This document shows, piece after piece, positions 11,450-23,000 of a stretch of DNA of 64,000 nucleotides. Location of the stretch: contig JAVYIG010000171.1 in NCBI GenBank assembly GCA_035222895.1, positions 47,501 to 111,500 on the forward strand. Reading direction: 5' to 3'. Position 1 is the stretch's first letter. Each line of letters begins with the position of its first letter. Below the pieces are notes generated by a model that saw nothing but the letters and a program-made list of their open reading frames with translations, did no database searches and was not told the DNA's origin. Made by a program: the position numbers and the translations under genes. This DNA comes from Strongylocentrotus droebachiensis. Lineage: Eukaryota; Echinodermata; Echinoidea; Camarodonta; Strongylocentrotidae.

Positions 11450-12664
11450 ATGATGAACAATAAAACATGGCAAATTGCAAAGCACGACAATCCAATCCTG
11501 TATCGACTTTAATCACACACAAAATCCATCATAATCAATATAATGTGATAGTGGCCCAAGAGCAGCCAGTTAAAATTGATATCTGCTAATAATGCAGATC
11601 ATGTGAACAAACGTTACTTAGCCAACTATAAAGTTATGTTGTCTTTATTTCAAATGGTATGTAATAGCAAAGGTATAAATCAAGAAAAAATACTGGCTAT
11701 AGAAAAGACCAAATCCTATCAGTTTGTGGTATTTCATTGCCTACATTGATCACGTTGTGTAACGTCAAGCGCTGGTCTTTTCAGCTTTTAAAATTTTACC
11801 TAGTTTGTAATAAAACTGCCCATCATTTGACAGAAAACAAAATCAGTTCAGATCCAAATGACATTTCGAAGATGGCACGAAAGGTTGAGAGATACCACTA
11901 ATTATCGGTGGCAAAAGTTTATTGCTTTTAATCAGATTGTAAAATAAAGAAAAAAATATTGAGCAGAAAATGCATCCAACCAGCTTGGAATAGTTTGTGC
12001 CCACATTGGGTAATGTCAAATGCTGGCCATTTTGTAAAAAATACATGTAGGTAAAAGAACTGCCTATTTCGGTTTGTTCAACAAATTTGTCGGTATTATA
12101 TTTAAGCTTTCCTATCTTCCAACATTCACATTGAACTAATGTCCTATCTTAGACCTGTCAGAAACACTGCTGTTAACCTAATTTATTTTCTCCACCCCTT
12201 TGCATGACTGTCAAATGTAAGTAAATTCTGTATCAAATTCAAAGGACTTATTTCCATGGAAAAAATGAAGGATATATTTAAATCAGGCCTGAGGGAAATG
12301 ATGATAACGATGAAAACAACTATTATTTCTACAATGCACATAATTATTACATATTGATATGTCGTCCCAGTGCGTGTAAAGTGTTTTGGAAATTCAGTAA
12401 CCGAGAATGGAGAGAGACAATTTTACACACTTGGCAGAGATAAGAACCCTCATGCTTTGTTGCCCTTTGGTATTAAGGCATTAATCCTCACTACCAGGTC
12501 CCTCGGAGAAGACCTTAAGCCATCATCCGTCAGGTTGCTTACTTACAAGCATTTATGCTTTCTTAGCAGTCAGTTAAAATAACCATCACATCCATCCATC
12601 CACATGATAATGAGATCGAAAGTGAATGAAGCGCTATACAACGATTTTTCCCATGTTATATATA

Positions 12665-13042
12665 CAGTGCGTCCCAGAAAAAACGAAACCGAGAAGTATC
12701 GATGTTCTATCATAACTTAATCATGTTGTACAGAAACAGAACTTTGTTATTCCTGGCTCATTTTTCTTGATTGAGGTGTCATATGAAAGAGCAGAAAATG
12801 AACTTTCTAGAAATATGAATTTTTCTTTGAAATTCAGATACCGCCCGCCAAATGTATTTTTGGTTTCCTTCGTTCAAATTGCTTTTAATCACTCATGCGT
12901 GAAATGTGCATCACGTGAGTAGCATCAACTGAAAGAGGAGACTCTAAGCTTTCCAAATATGTATCATTCATTAATTATGGTTGTGATTAAGTTATGATAA
13001 AACATCGATACTTCTCGGTTTCGTTTTTTCTGGGACGCACTG
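12665..13042. mobile_element. Tc1/mariner-like MITE, 378 bp
   Basis: Ends are long inverted repeats: CAGTGCGTCCCAGAAAAAAC at the left and its inverse GTTTTTTCTGGGACGCACTG at the right, with similarity continuing through the CGAAACCGAGAAGTATCGAT region. Each end is flanked by TA, the Tc1/mariner target. There is no transposase frame, so it is non-autonomous. Confidence 0.85.
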
Positions 13043-14004
13043 TACAATACAAAATAAATTAATGGTCGATCACCCCTTCCCCGAAAACCATTCAAGTGAT
13101 ATTTTGTTTTACCCAGAAGTTGTGTGTCCGCGGCCGAACGGGTTACCATCCGGACAGTTGATTTAAAACGGTAATTAGTTTACACGCAAAATTTCATAAA
13201 TATTTAAAGAAATATGGCAGGCAATAAAGGATAAATATATTTTGATGCATCATGCCGTATTTCGTTAAATCCAAGGGCAAAAGAGGTGGATTCATTTTTG
13301 TTAAGTGTCCGGACACATTACCTCCCATCAAAACAATGTGCTTCTCCCCAGTGGCATACTGATAGAGGGGGAGCAGGCGCGGATCCAGGGGGGCCGAGCG
13401 GGCCTTGCCCCCCCCCCCCCCGCCTAAAAAAAAAAAGGAGAGAGAAGGAAAAGAAGGGAGAGGGAAAGAGGAGAGAAATGGAAAAAAGAAGAGGAAGAAA
13501 ATATGAAAAGAGGGAAGAAGGAGATCGGGGGGGGGGGGACTTGCCTCCCAGGCTGTTACCTCCCCCCCCCCCCAATCATAAAATAAAAGAGAAGGAAGGA
13601 AAGGGAAAGAAAAAAGGAAAAGAGGAACCCCACGCCAATTAGTGACCTGCCAGTGTCACAATTAGGTATCAAAATAATGGTCATCTGACCGTAATTAAAT
13701 GCCTAAAAGACCTGAACTTCCGGGGCTCTGCCCCCTGGACCCCACCTAGAGCCCTAAGGCGGACCCCTGAATGCTAATCTGACCGTAAATTATTGCCTTA
13801 AACTCCTGAGCTTCCGGGGGCGGACAAGGTATCAACATAATGTTCATTCTGACCGCGGCGCGTAGCCAGGGGGGGGGGGGGGGGGGGGGTGGGGGGGGGG
13901 GGGGGTGAGGTGGTCCCCCCAAAAAGGAGTAAAAAGGAGTAAAAAGGTAGAGGACGTAGAAAGAAAAGGGAGTAGACAAAGAACATTTTTGGAATTCAAA
14001 CAGA

Positions 14005-15110
14005 ATTAAGAGTCGAGAACGGTACAACGAATCGTCTTCTTTCTCTAATGATTTAATGAAACGTAAAAGCTTCCGCGCTCGCGTAGGAAGGGAGGGGGGA
14101 ACTGAATTTAGACGAGGATTAAAAGTCATAACGGTACAAAGAATCGTCTTCTTTCGCTAATGATTTATTGAAACGTAAAAGCTTCCGCGCCTCGCGCGGG
14201 AGGGGAAAATAAATTCAGACGAGGATTATTTTCGAGAGCGGTACAACGAATCGTCTTCTTTCTCTAATAATTTAATGAAACGTCGAAGCTTCCGCGCTTT
14301 GCGCCGGAGGGGAGGGAACTGAATTTAGACAAGGATTAAGAGTCGAGAACGGTACAACGGATCGTCTTCTTTCTCTAATGATTTAATGAAACGTAAAAAG
14401 AGAGGGGGGAAACTGAAGTTAGACGAAGATTAAGAGTCGATAACGACACAACGAATCGTCTTCTTTCTCTAATGATTTAAAGGTACTATGTCCCATTTGC
14501 AGGCCCAAAAAATGAAAAAGTTAAATTCCAACTGCATTTGAAAGATAATACTAATTTAGAACTCCCCTAAAAAAGGTGGGGCTTGAAAATGTCTTTAAGC
14601 GGGAAAATAACGACTATTAGTTGTCAAATCGACTTTAGGGCTATAGAGCCCAAAAGTAATAGTCTTGATTTTCAGACAATTGTACCGAATGGTCATACGT
14701 TTTATGCTGCGCAAAGATTCAATCAGTTTAATCTTGGCCATCACAAGAAGTGGGTAATTGATGTAGAGAAATGCTCATGTACCCTTTACAACTCTTTTCA
14801 TGTATTTTATTACCAAAGAAGAAGAAAAAACTGAAGTCTAGCAAGTAAACGGGTTTCCTTGCATAATTTGAATATGAGGACACTGCTAACGTTTAAATTT
14901 CACAGATAGGACATACATGACATATTCATAATTCCTGCAGAGTTCTACAGCATTTGAGGTTGGCTGCAAAAAGGACATAGTACCTTGAAACGTAAAAACT
15001 TCCGCGCAAAGGGGGGAACATAATTCAGACAAGGATTATTTTTAGGAACGGTTCAACGAATAGCCTTCTTTCTTTAATAATTTATTGAAATGTCGAAGCT
15101 TCCGCGCTTC
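14005..15110. repeat. tandem array of ~107-bp units, interrupted by a MITE
   Basis: The phrase ACAACGAATCGTCTTCTTTC recurs with small changes at about 14023, 14135, 14242, 14352, 14449 and 15053. In each unit it is followed by TAATGATTTAATGAAACGT and usually by CTTCCGCGC. Spacing is about 97-112 bases for the first five. The sixth is displaced by the 505-bp element at 14481-14985. Confidence 0.88.
14481..14985 (+). mobile_element. TTAA-type MITE, family A (AGGTACTATGTCCC ends), copy 1
   Basis: Starts AGGTACTATGTCCC right after a TTAA (14477-14480) and ends GGACATAGTACCT. A second copy, about 90% or more similar by eye and inverted, lies at 48282-48813, which fixes the boundaries. The right-hand TTAA is altered. 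No transposase; the frame at 14583-14834 has a partly corresponding frame in copy 2 but resembles no protein I know. TTAA duplication is the hallmark of piggyBac-type transposition, so a piggyBac-related parent is inferred. Confidence 0.85.
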
Positions 15111-15365
15111 GCGGAGGAGGTAGGGGAAAAACTCGCCCCTCCCTGCACCCACCCCCCCCCCCATTACGTCACTGCTGGTCACCTTTACGTACCAATATTT
15201 GGCTCGCATAATTTTAAATTTGGGCCTCCCCCCTAAGAAATCCTGGATCCGCGCCTGGGGAGGGGGGGGCAGTTGAACCCCCCCCCCAAAAAAAAAAAAA
15301 AAAAAAAAAAATTCAAACGTGGTTTATTTTCTAATTCGATATCAGTGATTTACAAATGAAGAGCT

Positions 15366-16185
15366 TGATTCCAAAAGGAACTAAATCCATATTTTTATCA
15401 AAGTTGAGTTTTTCGTCTTCAAATAATGATTTCCTACATGATGGGGACAAAGTGCACTATATCGCATTCTAAATTTTCACCAGGAAGTATGAAATTTTTT
15501 AGTTACAATATCATGTTTCATTCCAAAAGGAGCTAAATCCAAATCGGTTTCATTCCAAAAGGAGCTAAATCCACTTTGGGTACTTGTGAGTAAATCACGT
15601 TTTTTGTTTCTCCACTTTCCCTTCAGCTATGTACCTTTATGTTGTTATTTATGTTAAAGGTGTCACCCTAGACCAATAATATATGATAAGAAACAAAATC
15701 TACCAGTTTTTTCTGATTTTTATTAAATTATTAAAATTTGTGGATTTAGCTCCTTTTGGAATGAAACATGGATTTAGCTCCTTTTGGAATAAAACGGATT
15801 TAGCTCCTTTTGGAATGAAACAGTGATATGTCGTTAAATTTCTTTTCAAAAGGTTTTTTAGATGTGATTTTACTGTTATTATTTAAAAGAAAGGTTTGCT
15901 ACTAAATTTAAATAAATTCCAGTGATTTTATTGAGAAAATATTCTAAAATTTCACAAATTTTAGATACAATATTATATTTCATTGAAAAAAGGAGCTAAA
16001 TCCACGAAAATAAAAATCTTAAAATTAATCAAATACCAGAAATAGATTTTTTCTTATCATATATTATTGAGGGTCCAAGTTGACACCTTACATGAAGGTA
16101 CATGGCTGAAGGGAAAGTGGAGAAATAAAAAAAGGAGATTTACTCAGAAGTACCCAAAGTGGATTTAGCTCCTTTTGGAATGAAA
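15366..16185. repeat. foldback built on a repeated 20-mer GGATTTAGCTCCTTTTGGAA
   Basis: Arms 15548-15765 and about 15990-16185 are inverse of each other, sharing TTTGGGTACTT, CTCCACTTTCCCTTCAGC and AATATATGATAAGAA in opposite orientation. The 20-mer, in either orientation and with small changes, occurs about eight times: near 15366, 15516, 15548, 15752, 15773, 15797, 15977 and 16162. The loop also contains a direct repeat of the sequence preceding the left arm. There is no coding potential. Confidence 0.85.
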
Positions 16186-16819
16186 CTCTTCAAATCTTGT
16201 TGAAATGGCACAATCGTTACCTGAGCTTCCGGGACCCCCCTGCCCCCCTTGACCCCAAAGGCGCCCCCCCCTGACTGCTCATCTGGCCGTAATTAAATGC
16301 CTAAAACCCCATTATGGGGCTCCGCCCCTTGACCCAAGCAGGGGCTTTGCCCTTGGACCCTACGTCAATTTACAAACCTACTTGCTTCGCTCTACCTGAT
16401 CGTAAATACTTTAACCCCCCCCCCCAACTTTGAAAACTTTCCGCTGGGCCTGCATGTATAAGAGTGGTGGTGATATAGATTTTGTTGTTATGCGGCCCCC
16501 AAACATTTTTGCTCATTACGCCACTGATTCACCCTCACTTCGTCGCGCACTTTACTCCCCCCCCCCCCCCGTCTTCTTCTTTTGTTTCCTTTTTTTCCCA
16601 TCTTTTTTTCCTTTTTCTTTCTGCTTCGTCTTCTTCTTCTTTTTTCTTCTTCTTTTTTTTTCTTTTCTTCTTCTTCTTTCCCAATGAGCGACTGCTGCAA
16701 TAAACAGGTACGATCATGCCCCACGATGGATACGCCACTGCATTGAGGTACAGGTCTGACCTTGGGTGACCCCTCTCCATATGCATGTAAACATACCGTG
16801 AACTCAATCAAGATTCATG

Positions 16820-16980
16820 CCACGGGTTCCGGGATCGTACACCGAACGCTGTCGCATGACGTGCCGGGCGCGACCGGGGGCCGCTGGGCGGATTGTCGTA
16901 TAGATCTAGGCCTATATCTAGTTGCAGCTCCGCGAAGCAGTTACAAGCAGCCATATAATAGTCCATGAAAAAATGCTGTT
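16820..16980 (+). promoter_or_regulatory. CpG-rich candidate promoter and 5' UTR of AP5B1
   Basis: The 160 bases before the AP5B1 start codon are much richer in G+C and CpG than the surroundings (GTGCCGGGCGCGACCGGGGG and the following bases). They include GCATGACGTGCC at about 16854-16865, a CRE/E-box-like motif. No TATA box is seen at a sensible distance. This fits a CpG-type housekeeping promoter. Assignment is by position and composition. Confidence 0.5.
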
Positions 16981-17063
16981 ATGGCTGGCTTTCCAGGAAA
17001 CGAGAAATGGCTGAAAGATATTGCTGCCTTGAGGAGAAATCCCAGCACATTTTTTGCTCATAA
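16965..17063 (+). promoter_or_regulatory. two out-of-frame upstream ATGs overlapping the AP5B1 start
   Basis: ATGs at 16965 and 16973 precede the AP5B1 ATG at 16981 in the two other frames. They open short frames ending at 17063 and 17014, both past the main start. If the transcript begins upstream of 16965, scanning ribosomes would meet them first, which could lower AP5B1 translation. Family similarity supports 16981 as the true start. Confidence 0.5.
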
Positions 17064-20000
17064 TGACACTAAGGAAGATGACTTCTTATTAGATATTCTG
17101 CAGGTGAGTGCAACCAATTTATCTACCGTAGAAATCTATTGACATTTTGCCATGTTTACCACCCTTCCTCTTCTTTGTCATGACTCAAATCTCTAACTTC
17201 TAATCTTAGGAAAAAGATTTAACTTGTGGTACATATATAATACCTGAAAGACAATTTCCCTCACTGAATGTTGATAATGATCGATGTTTCTATAATATTA
17301 CTTTCCCTTTCTTTTCAGGGATATTTTTTTTCATTTTCTTTCTTCTTAATTTAGAATGATACTGATCTAGAAGTTGAAAGGCCATAATAAAGGCCATAGG
17401 TATTTCTATTTCCCTTGGATTGTCTTGACTTAAGAGGTGGTCTGACTGTAGTTACCTTTGATTATTTACCAGCTTTGTTTAGCTAATGGAACTTTTGTTA
17501 CCTCTAAAGACAAAATGTACATTTTGTATGTTAAACGTGTCTTAGTGGCCACCTCTTCATGATGATGAAGGCTACCTGCATGTCTACATGTATGTTGTCT
17601 CCCTCAAGAAAGACCTCTGTGTTGTAGACCAGTCTATAGAACCAGCTAGTCTACAGTGGCCACCTTTTCTGTGTCTCTTGGATATAAAGCGAGGGCCGTT
17701 TTGAATATAGATGGGATTTGTGTGTCCAGACACTTTGGCTCTAATTCACAAATAAAGGAGGTTTGTCGACAAACCTAGGTTATTTTGACGCGTTTTTGTC
17801 AAAACCTGGTTTGTAAAAAGGCGTCAAAACGCGTCATGTGACGCACATAAACCTAGGTTTGTCAACAAACCTCCTTTGTGAATTTGGGCCTTAACAACTG
17901 CTTTTGCCTTTGGATTTAACCTCAATATGTATGCATCAAATAGCACTATAAATATTTATCCCTCAAAATATTGTCTAACATAACTCTTAAAAGATATATG
18001 ACATATTGCATTTAAACTTCTTCAAATTACTGTTTGAAATAACTGTCCTGATACACAACCTGTCCAGACACACAATGTCTGGTACTCTGGTATGTACTTT
18101 TAACTCTCTAGCTACCAGCGTTGGTCATCCAATGGAACAAACTGGACTGCCACAGTAGTGACTTTTCTCACACGTACAGTGTGTTTTTGGGTTTTGTTTT
18201 GTTCATATCTGTAGTAATTAGATTTAGAGGCTAGAGCATTAATACATCTCCTTACTTTCACAGGCTCTCTTTTCTGAAGACCTGAGTATGCATGTGAAGG
18301 TCATGTTGCTTGGCATCCTTCAAGAGCAAACATCTGTCCTTCTCTCCTACGCCGACAGGTAATTGGATATCCATTCTTCATTCAAGCCTCAGTATAGTTA
18401 AATTCTGTTGGATTTCAAAACTTGATTTGTTTTGATTTAAGGTCTATTAAATTGGAATGTAGCATAGTAAACAATCATTCCTGTATGGCATTGATGTGGT
18501 ATGGATGAGATATCTCAGTTCACAAAATGACTGTGTGTCCAAAGCAGATCCTTTTTTTTTAGGGCAAGGTATTATTCTTATATAGGTAGGCCTAGATGTA
18601 TAAGCATTTATTATTACAGTTTGCATGTGGGCCTGGCATATAATTTCAATGTTTATGGAAGATATACATGTATATTCTTTTGAATTACTGAAATGAATTT
18701 GAATCTGAGTTTGGAAACTGAAAGCAATAGGACTATTGACTAAGGACTGTACAGAGACTGAGAATTCCTTCTTTTGCTTGAAAAATTCAGTTGCCCCATC
18801 TTCTCTGAAGAGGGCTAATGTGTTATTTGTTTTGGTTCCTTAGTGTGGAGCAAGTGGTAGGATCATTGACCAACGTCTATCAACAGCTTCATCTTGACAC
18901 TGCAGCATTCTTCAAGGGTCAACTACTGGTTGCTATAACAACAATCATGCTAGATTGCAATCAACTGGTGAGTTAGAATAGATGTCCAACATAAATGAGT
19001 ACACTCCTCACGAAACCACCAAAAGAATTGAAATTTTAATGTAACTTTGTACAAAGTTTGATATAATAAAACACAAGCCTAAAAGCAATATCTTCAGCAT
19101 TCCATGATACATTTATAGACCGGTACAACATATTTATTCCATGAAAACAGTGTAGCACACTTGGGAGTTACAATAAAATATTTCATATTCTTTCTTGAAA
19201 GGATGTATATACTCACTTTTATTGCATACTGTATATCAGTTTACCTGCAGTAACAAATTATTCCTTGGCTTGATTAGATTGTGTCCACTTGGTACTACAA
19301 TAAATGTGACTATTTTATCAATTTTCCAAAAGAGGTCAACTAAAATTACTATCACAAAAATGAATGAAATTCTACATTAATTCTCTTCCGATTTTTGTAT
19401 GTTGAATTTGTTTTGAAGATATAAACTGCATTGAAGAAGAAAAGGAGAAATGAATTTGATATGTTATTTAGTTCATATATGGTCTTTATAGCTTTATATT
19501 TAGAAGAGAATACAAAAAAAAATGAAGCAGATACATATGTAACTCAGCAAAATTGCAGTCGGTATAATTATGTTAATTAAGGTTTACTACAAAGAAAATA
19601 TGAATTTTTATAATTCCATACATGGAATTTGGTATGGTTTTGGTATGATGTAGGTTGTGTATTAATGTCTTGATCAATCTTTCTTCTTTTATTAGGAAGA
19701 ACATCCAAGGAATTTCCTCCAATTTGTTGATATTCTCCTGGATGTTGTGTCTAAGGTTAATGGTAGCAAGGATCGTGTTCTGCGTGGCAACGCCTGCGAG
19801 TGCCTTAAGGAGATCGAAACAATTCATCCGGTAAGTACAAAGGAGTACGTAGATTATTCTCCATTCAATGAAACTCTGGATGGGGTGCCAAGTGAATATT
19901 TGACCTATGGTATGGAGTATTCATCTTTGTTGTGTGTATGTTTGATGCCTGTATCCTGAGTATTTAGTCTTTCTGATTGTTAGGTATGTTTTAGAATGTT

Positions 20001-23000
20001 TTGATATAAATATGGCTGAAAGACAAGGGAAAAGGGTTTAGGTATCCAAAATACTCTTTTGTTTAAAAATAGGTAAAAGTGGGAAAGTCCCGTATGTGGT
20101 TGTTTTTGTCCGAGATGATGTTCTCTACTCAAATGCTGGAATTTGCTTTCTCTATCCTCAGTTTGATGTCACTGAAATTAATCCTTGTTATAAAAAGTAC
20201 TTTATAGTTTATACTTACGGTAACTCCTTTGACTACTAAATTTCTAACTCCAGTAGGTTTTAATACAAGGACCACAGAGTTCCCACAGGCGATTGGTTAA
20301 CACATCTTTTAACCCATTGACTATATTAAATCCTCTCATTCCCATAGGCTTTATACAGGGACCACTAGGTTTCAGGAGGCAATGGCTTAATACCAGAATA
20401 TTTTTTTATTTTTTGGTGCTGATATTTCAATTGCTGATATTGATCCAATATGGAGGACAGCTTTGTGTCAAATAACAATCATAATAATAGCCACTTTTAT
20501 ATTGTGCATGTATCTGTCCCAAGGGAAGCTTAAGGCACCTACACAGTTGTATTATTACCCTGGCTATTGCCCAAGTGCCCTAAGGTGCTATTAAAATTCA
20601 TTGAATAAATTCCTACCAGGTAATACATTTACTATGTATGCGTTGGTGGATAGTGGCAAATGTAGATTAATGTCTTGCAAAAAGTATATAGGGACTCATC
20701 TGTGAACCATGTAATCTACAGTCCAGTGACATATCCTCTAGAGTCTAGGCCACGACACCTCAAATGTCTTATTACCAGCCCGCAAATTGAGGAGAATAAT
20801 GCGTTTCTCATTTCTTCTTTCATCGTCTTGTGACAGGGTTTACTCTCCAGGAAAGTGGATCATTTCTATGCTATGTGCCAGCTTGAGAATTCATGCATCT
20901 GCCAAAGCTACATGGTAAGAGCCTTCAGATTCCATTTGAATTAAATGCCTAAACATTGTGAGATATCTTCTTTGAATATAACAGAGAGAATTAGTTTTAA
21001 AAAGTAACAATTGTGAAATAGAAAAAGAATCAATTGCAAGAAAATGATGGTGGTTTAAATTTTCATGATTAATTTGTTTGTCCAGAGCTGTAGACTCAAA
21101 TTATGGCCTGTTATTAGAGGGATAAAAAAACAACGCTCTGCATTTATATGGATGACTTCATAAATGGGTTTAAAATATGGATGATAACAAATAATGCAAA
21201 AGAAACAGAGTATTAAACAGAAAAACCAGTCTTTGGAGCCGGAAGGGCATTAACTCCTTTACTTTAAAACTGAGATAATGCCCTCCTGGCTCTGAACAGA
21301 TGATTTGTAGTCTTCAATGTTATTTTTTTAAACTTACTGACTAAATGAGCTTTATTTCTTTAATAAAATAGCAACTAAACAATCTTTATTTCCTAAAATC
21401 CCTTTATTTTCCTTTCAGACACTGTTTGGGATGGTACTAAAGAATGGCCTTGAACAGCTTCTAGAAGATCCTAACAGGTAAAACAGCAACTATGCTAATA
21501 ATAATAATAATAATAATAATAGGCATTTCTATAGGGCCGTCTATCTAGATAATTCTATTCCGAGGCGCATTTATTATTACCCCGGCTTTAGCCTAGCTGC
21601 CGTTTATACAGCGCTCCAGCATTTCAAGGAATTGCCAGGTACCCATTTACATCACCTGGGTTGAGTGTGGCAAATGTAGATCAATGTCTTGCCGAAGGAC
21701 ATTAGTACTGCGGCGGGACTCGAACCGTGGACCTTGCGTTGACAGTCTGGCGACGTATCCACTCGACCACGACACCTCTAACTTTTCTTTTGATTTTAAC
21801 GTTTAGAAACTTTTTCAATGTTTTAAGCACTCCGATTACATCATTCAGTAAATGGTTAAATATAAGGTATCAGAACACCCTTTTTCATGACTAATACCCC
21901 TCGATAATTACACCCAGACATATAGCCCATAGAGATATTTCTCCCTAAGACAATTACACCTCATATAACGGCTCCCCAGACAACTATTTCCTTTAAAAAA
22001 AATTACCCCAATTATCCTGAAACTACAACCTAGGGGGTAGTTTGGTAAGAGGGCAATACTTAAGTGGGTAATTATCTGAGTTTGTAGATGCATGGAGGCC
22101 CTAACCGGAAGTTGTTATTGTTGGGGGGGGGGGGGGGAATACATATATATATATATACATAATACTTTCAATTTAACACTTTAAATATGTACAAAATAAA
22201 ACAAAACTACAGCCAGGAAATGAAAAGTTAGAGAGAAGTAGATCAATATATGAGTAGATACATGTAGGTAGATAGATAGAGAGAGATATAGAGAGAAAGA
22301 GAAGGAGAGAGAGAGAGAAAATTAACATGTAAAGTGAATTTTTACTGCACTAATTAACAACACATGCTGCAGCCACATTGGCTAGTCACTTGCATCTTCA
22401 AAAGGAAAAAGAACATATTTGTCTACTTATATAATCTGCTATCTGTGTGATGCAGTAAATACAACTTAAGTGTGATTGAGATATGTACCCTATTTTCTTT
22501 TTCCAGCTTGAATGCCAATGATCTGAGTGATTTACTGAGTAGAAGGAAAGAGCCCTTGAAGGTAGGATAACAAGAGATACAAGCAATCAAGTTTACAAAA
22601 GCATTTTATCTTGGGTTTTCCTCTGGTAAAATATCATATAAACCGGTACGTCATGGATAATATGTGTTTATTTGATAAATTTTAGGACCACTTTTGACAT
22701 ACCCAGATAACCTGTGAAATGATCCACAGTCTTAAATAAATATATATAAATTTGAAGATTAGAACAGATTGTATTTGTAGAGGAACACCAGTTGGTGTTT
22801 CAACATAAGCTCTCTTTAATGTTTATTTATTATCTTTCATCACTAGCCATTGAACTTGCCTGACAACTTCAACATCAAGATGTTTCAACTCAAGGAGGTA
22901 AATGTTTTTTATCATCTTGCTCTCAATCTCAAAAGAAAGAAAAAAACTGTTTGATGAAATGCATATAAGATTGCCAACATGTTGAGGAATAAGTACATTG

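Larger units (their letters stand above)
13352..16741. mobile_element. nested repeat complex bounded by CAGTGGCRTA-type ends
   Basis: The block begins CAGTGGCATAC at 13352 and ends GGATACGCCACTG at 16741, which are inverse of each other. Other copies of the same end occur inside (ACGTCACTG near 15168, ACGCCACTG near 16522). A second pair of ends, GGCGCGGATCCAGG at about 13378 and CCTGGATCCGCGCC at about 15243, marks an inner element. Two segments sharing CTGACCGTAATTAAATGCCT and GGGGCTCCGCCCC-like words lie at about 13665-13830 and 16270-16420. Poly-C, poly-G and GA/CT-rich runs are frequent. No transposase gene is recognised, and the order of insertion is inferred. Confidence 0.6.

Noticed and set aside
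13286-14129. Frames of 118-127 codons on both strands around 13.3-14.1 kb
   Set aside because: They cross purine-rich runs and C/G homopolymers within nested transposons and show no family resemblance.
14583-14834. 83-codon frame inside the family A MITE
   Set aside because: The second copy has only a partly corresponding frame (48553-48738 reads the opposite strand of the same part). There is no transposase motif, so it is treated as noncoding.
16430-16811. Phe/Ser-rich and Lys/Glu-rich frames around 16.5-16.8 kb
   Set aside because: They are translations of a CTT/TTC-rich low-complexity run and its complement.
21706-21777. Possible tRNA gene on the minus strand
   Set aside because: A and B boxes are present, but the segment continues into a body with an ATT tail found in other copies. 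It is a SINE head, and a full cloverleaf was not evident.
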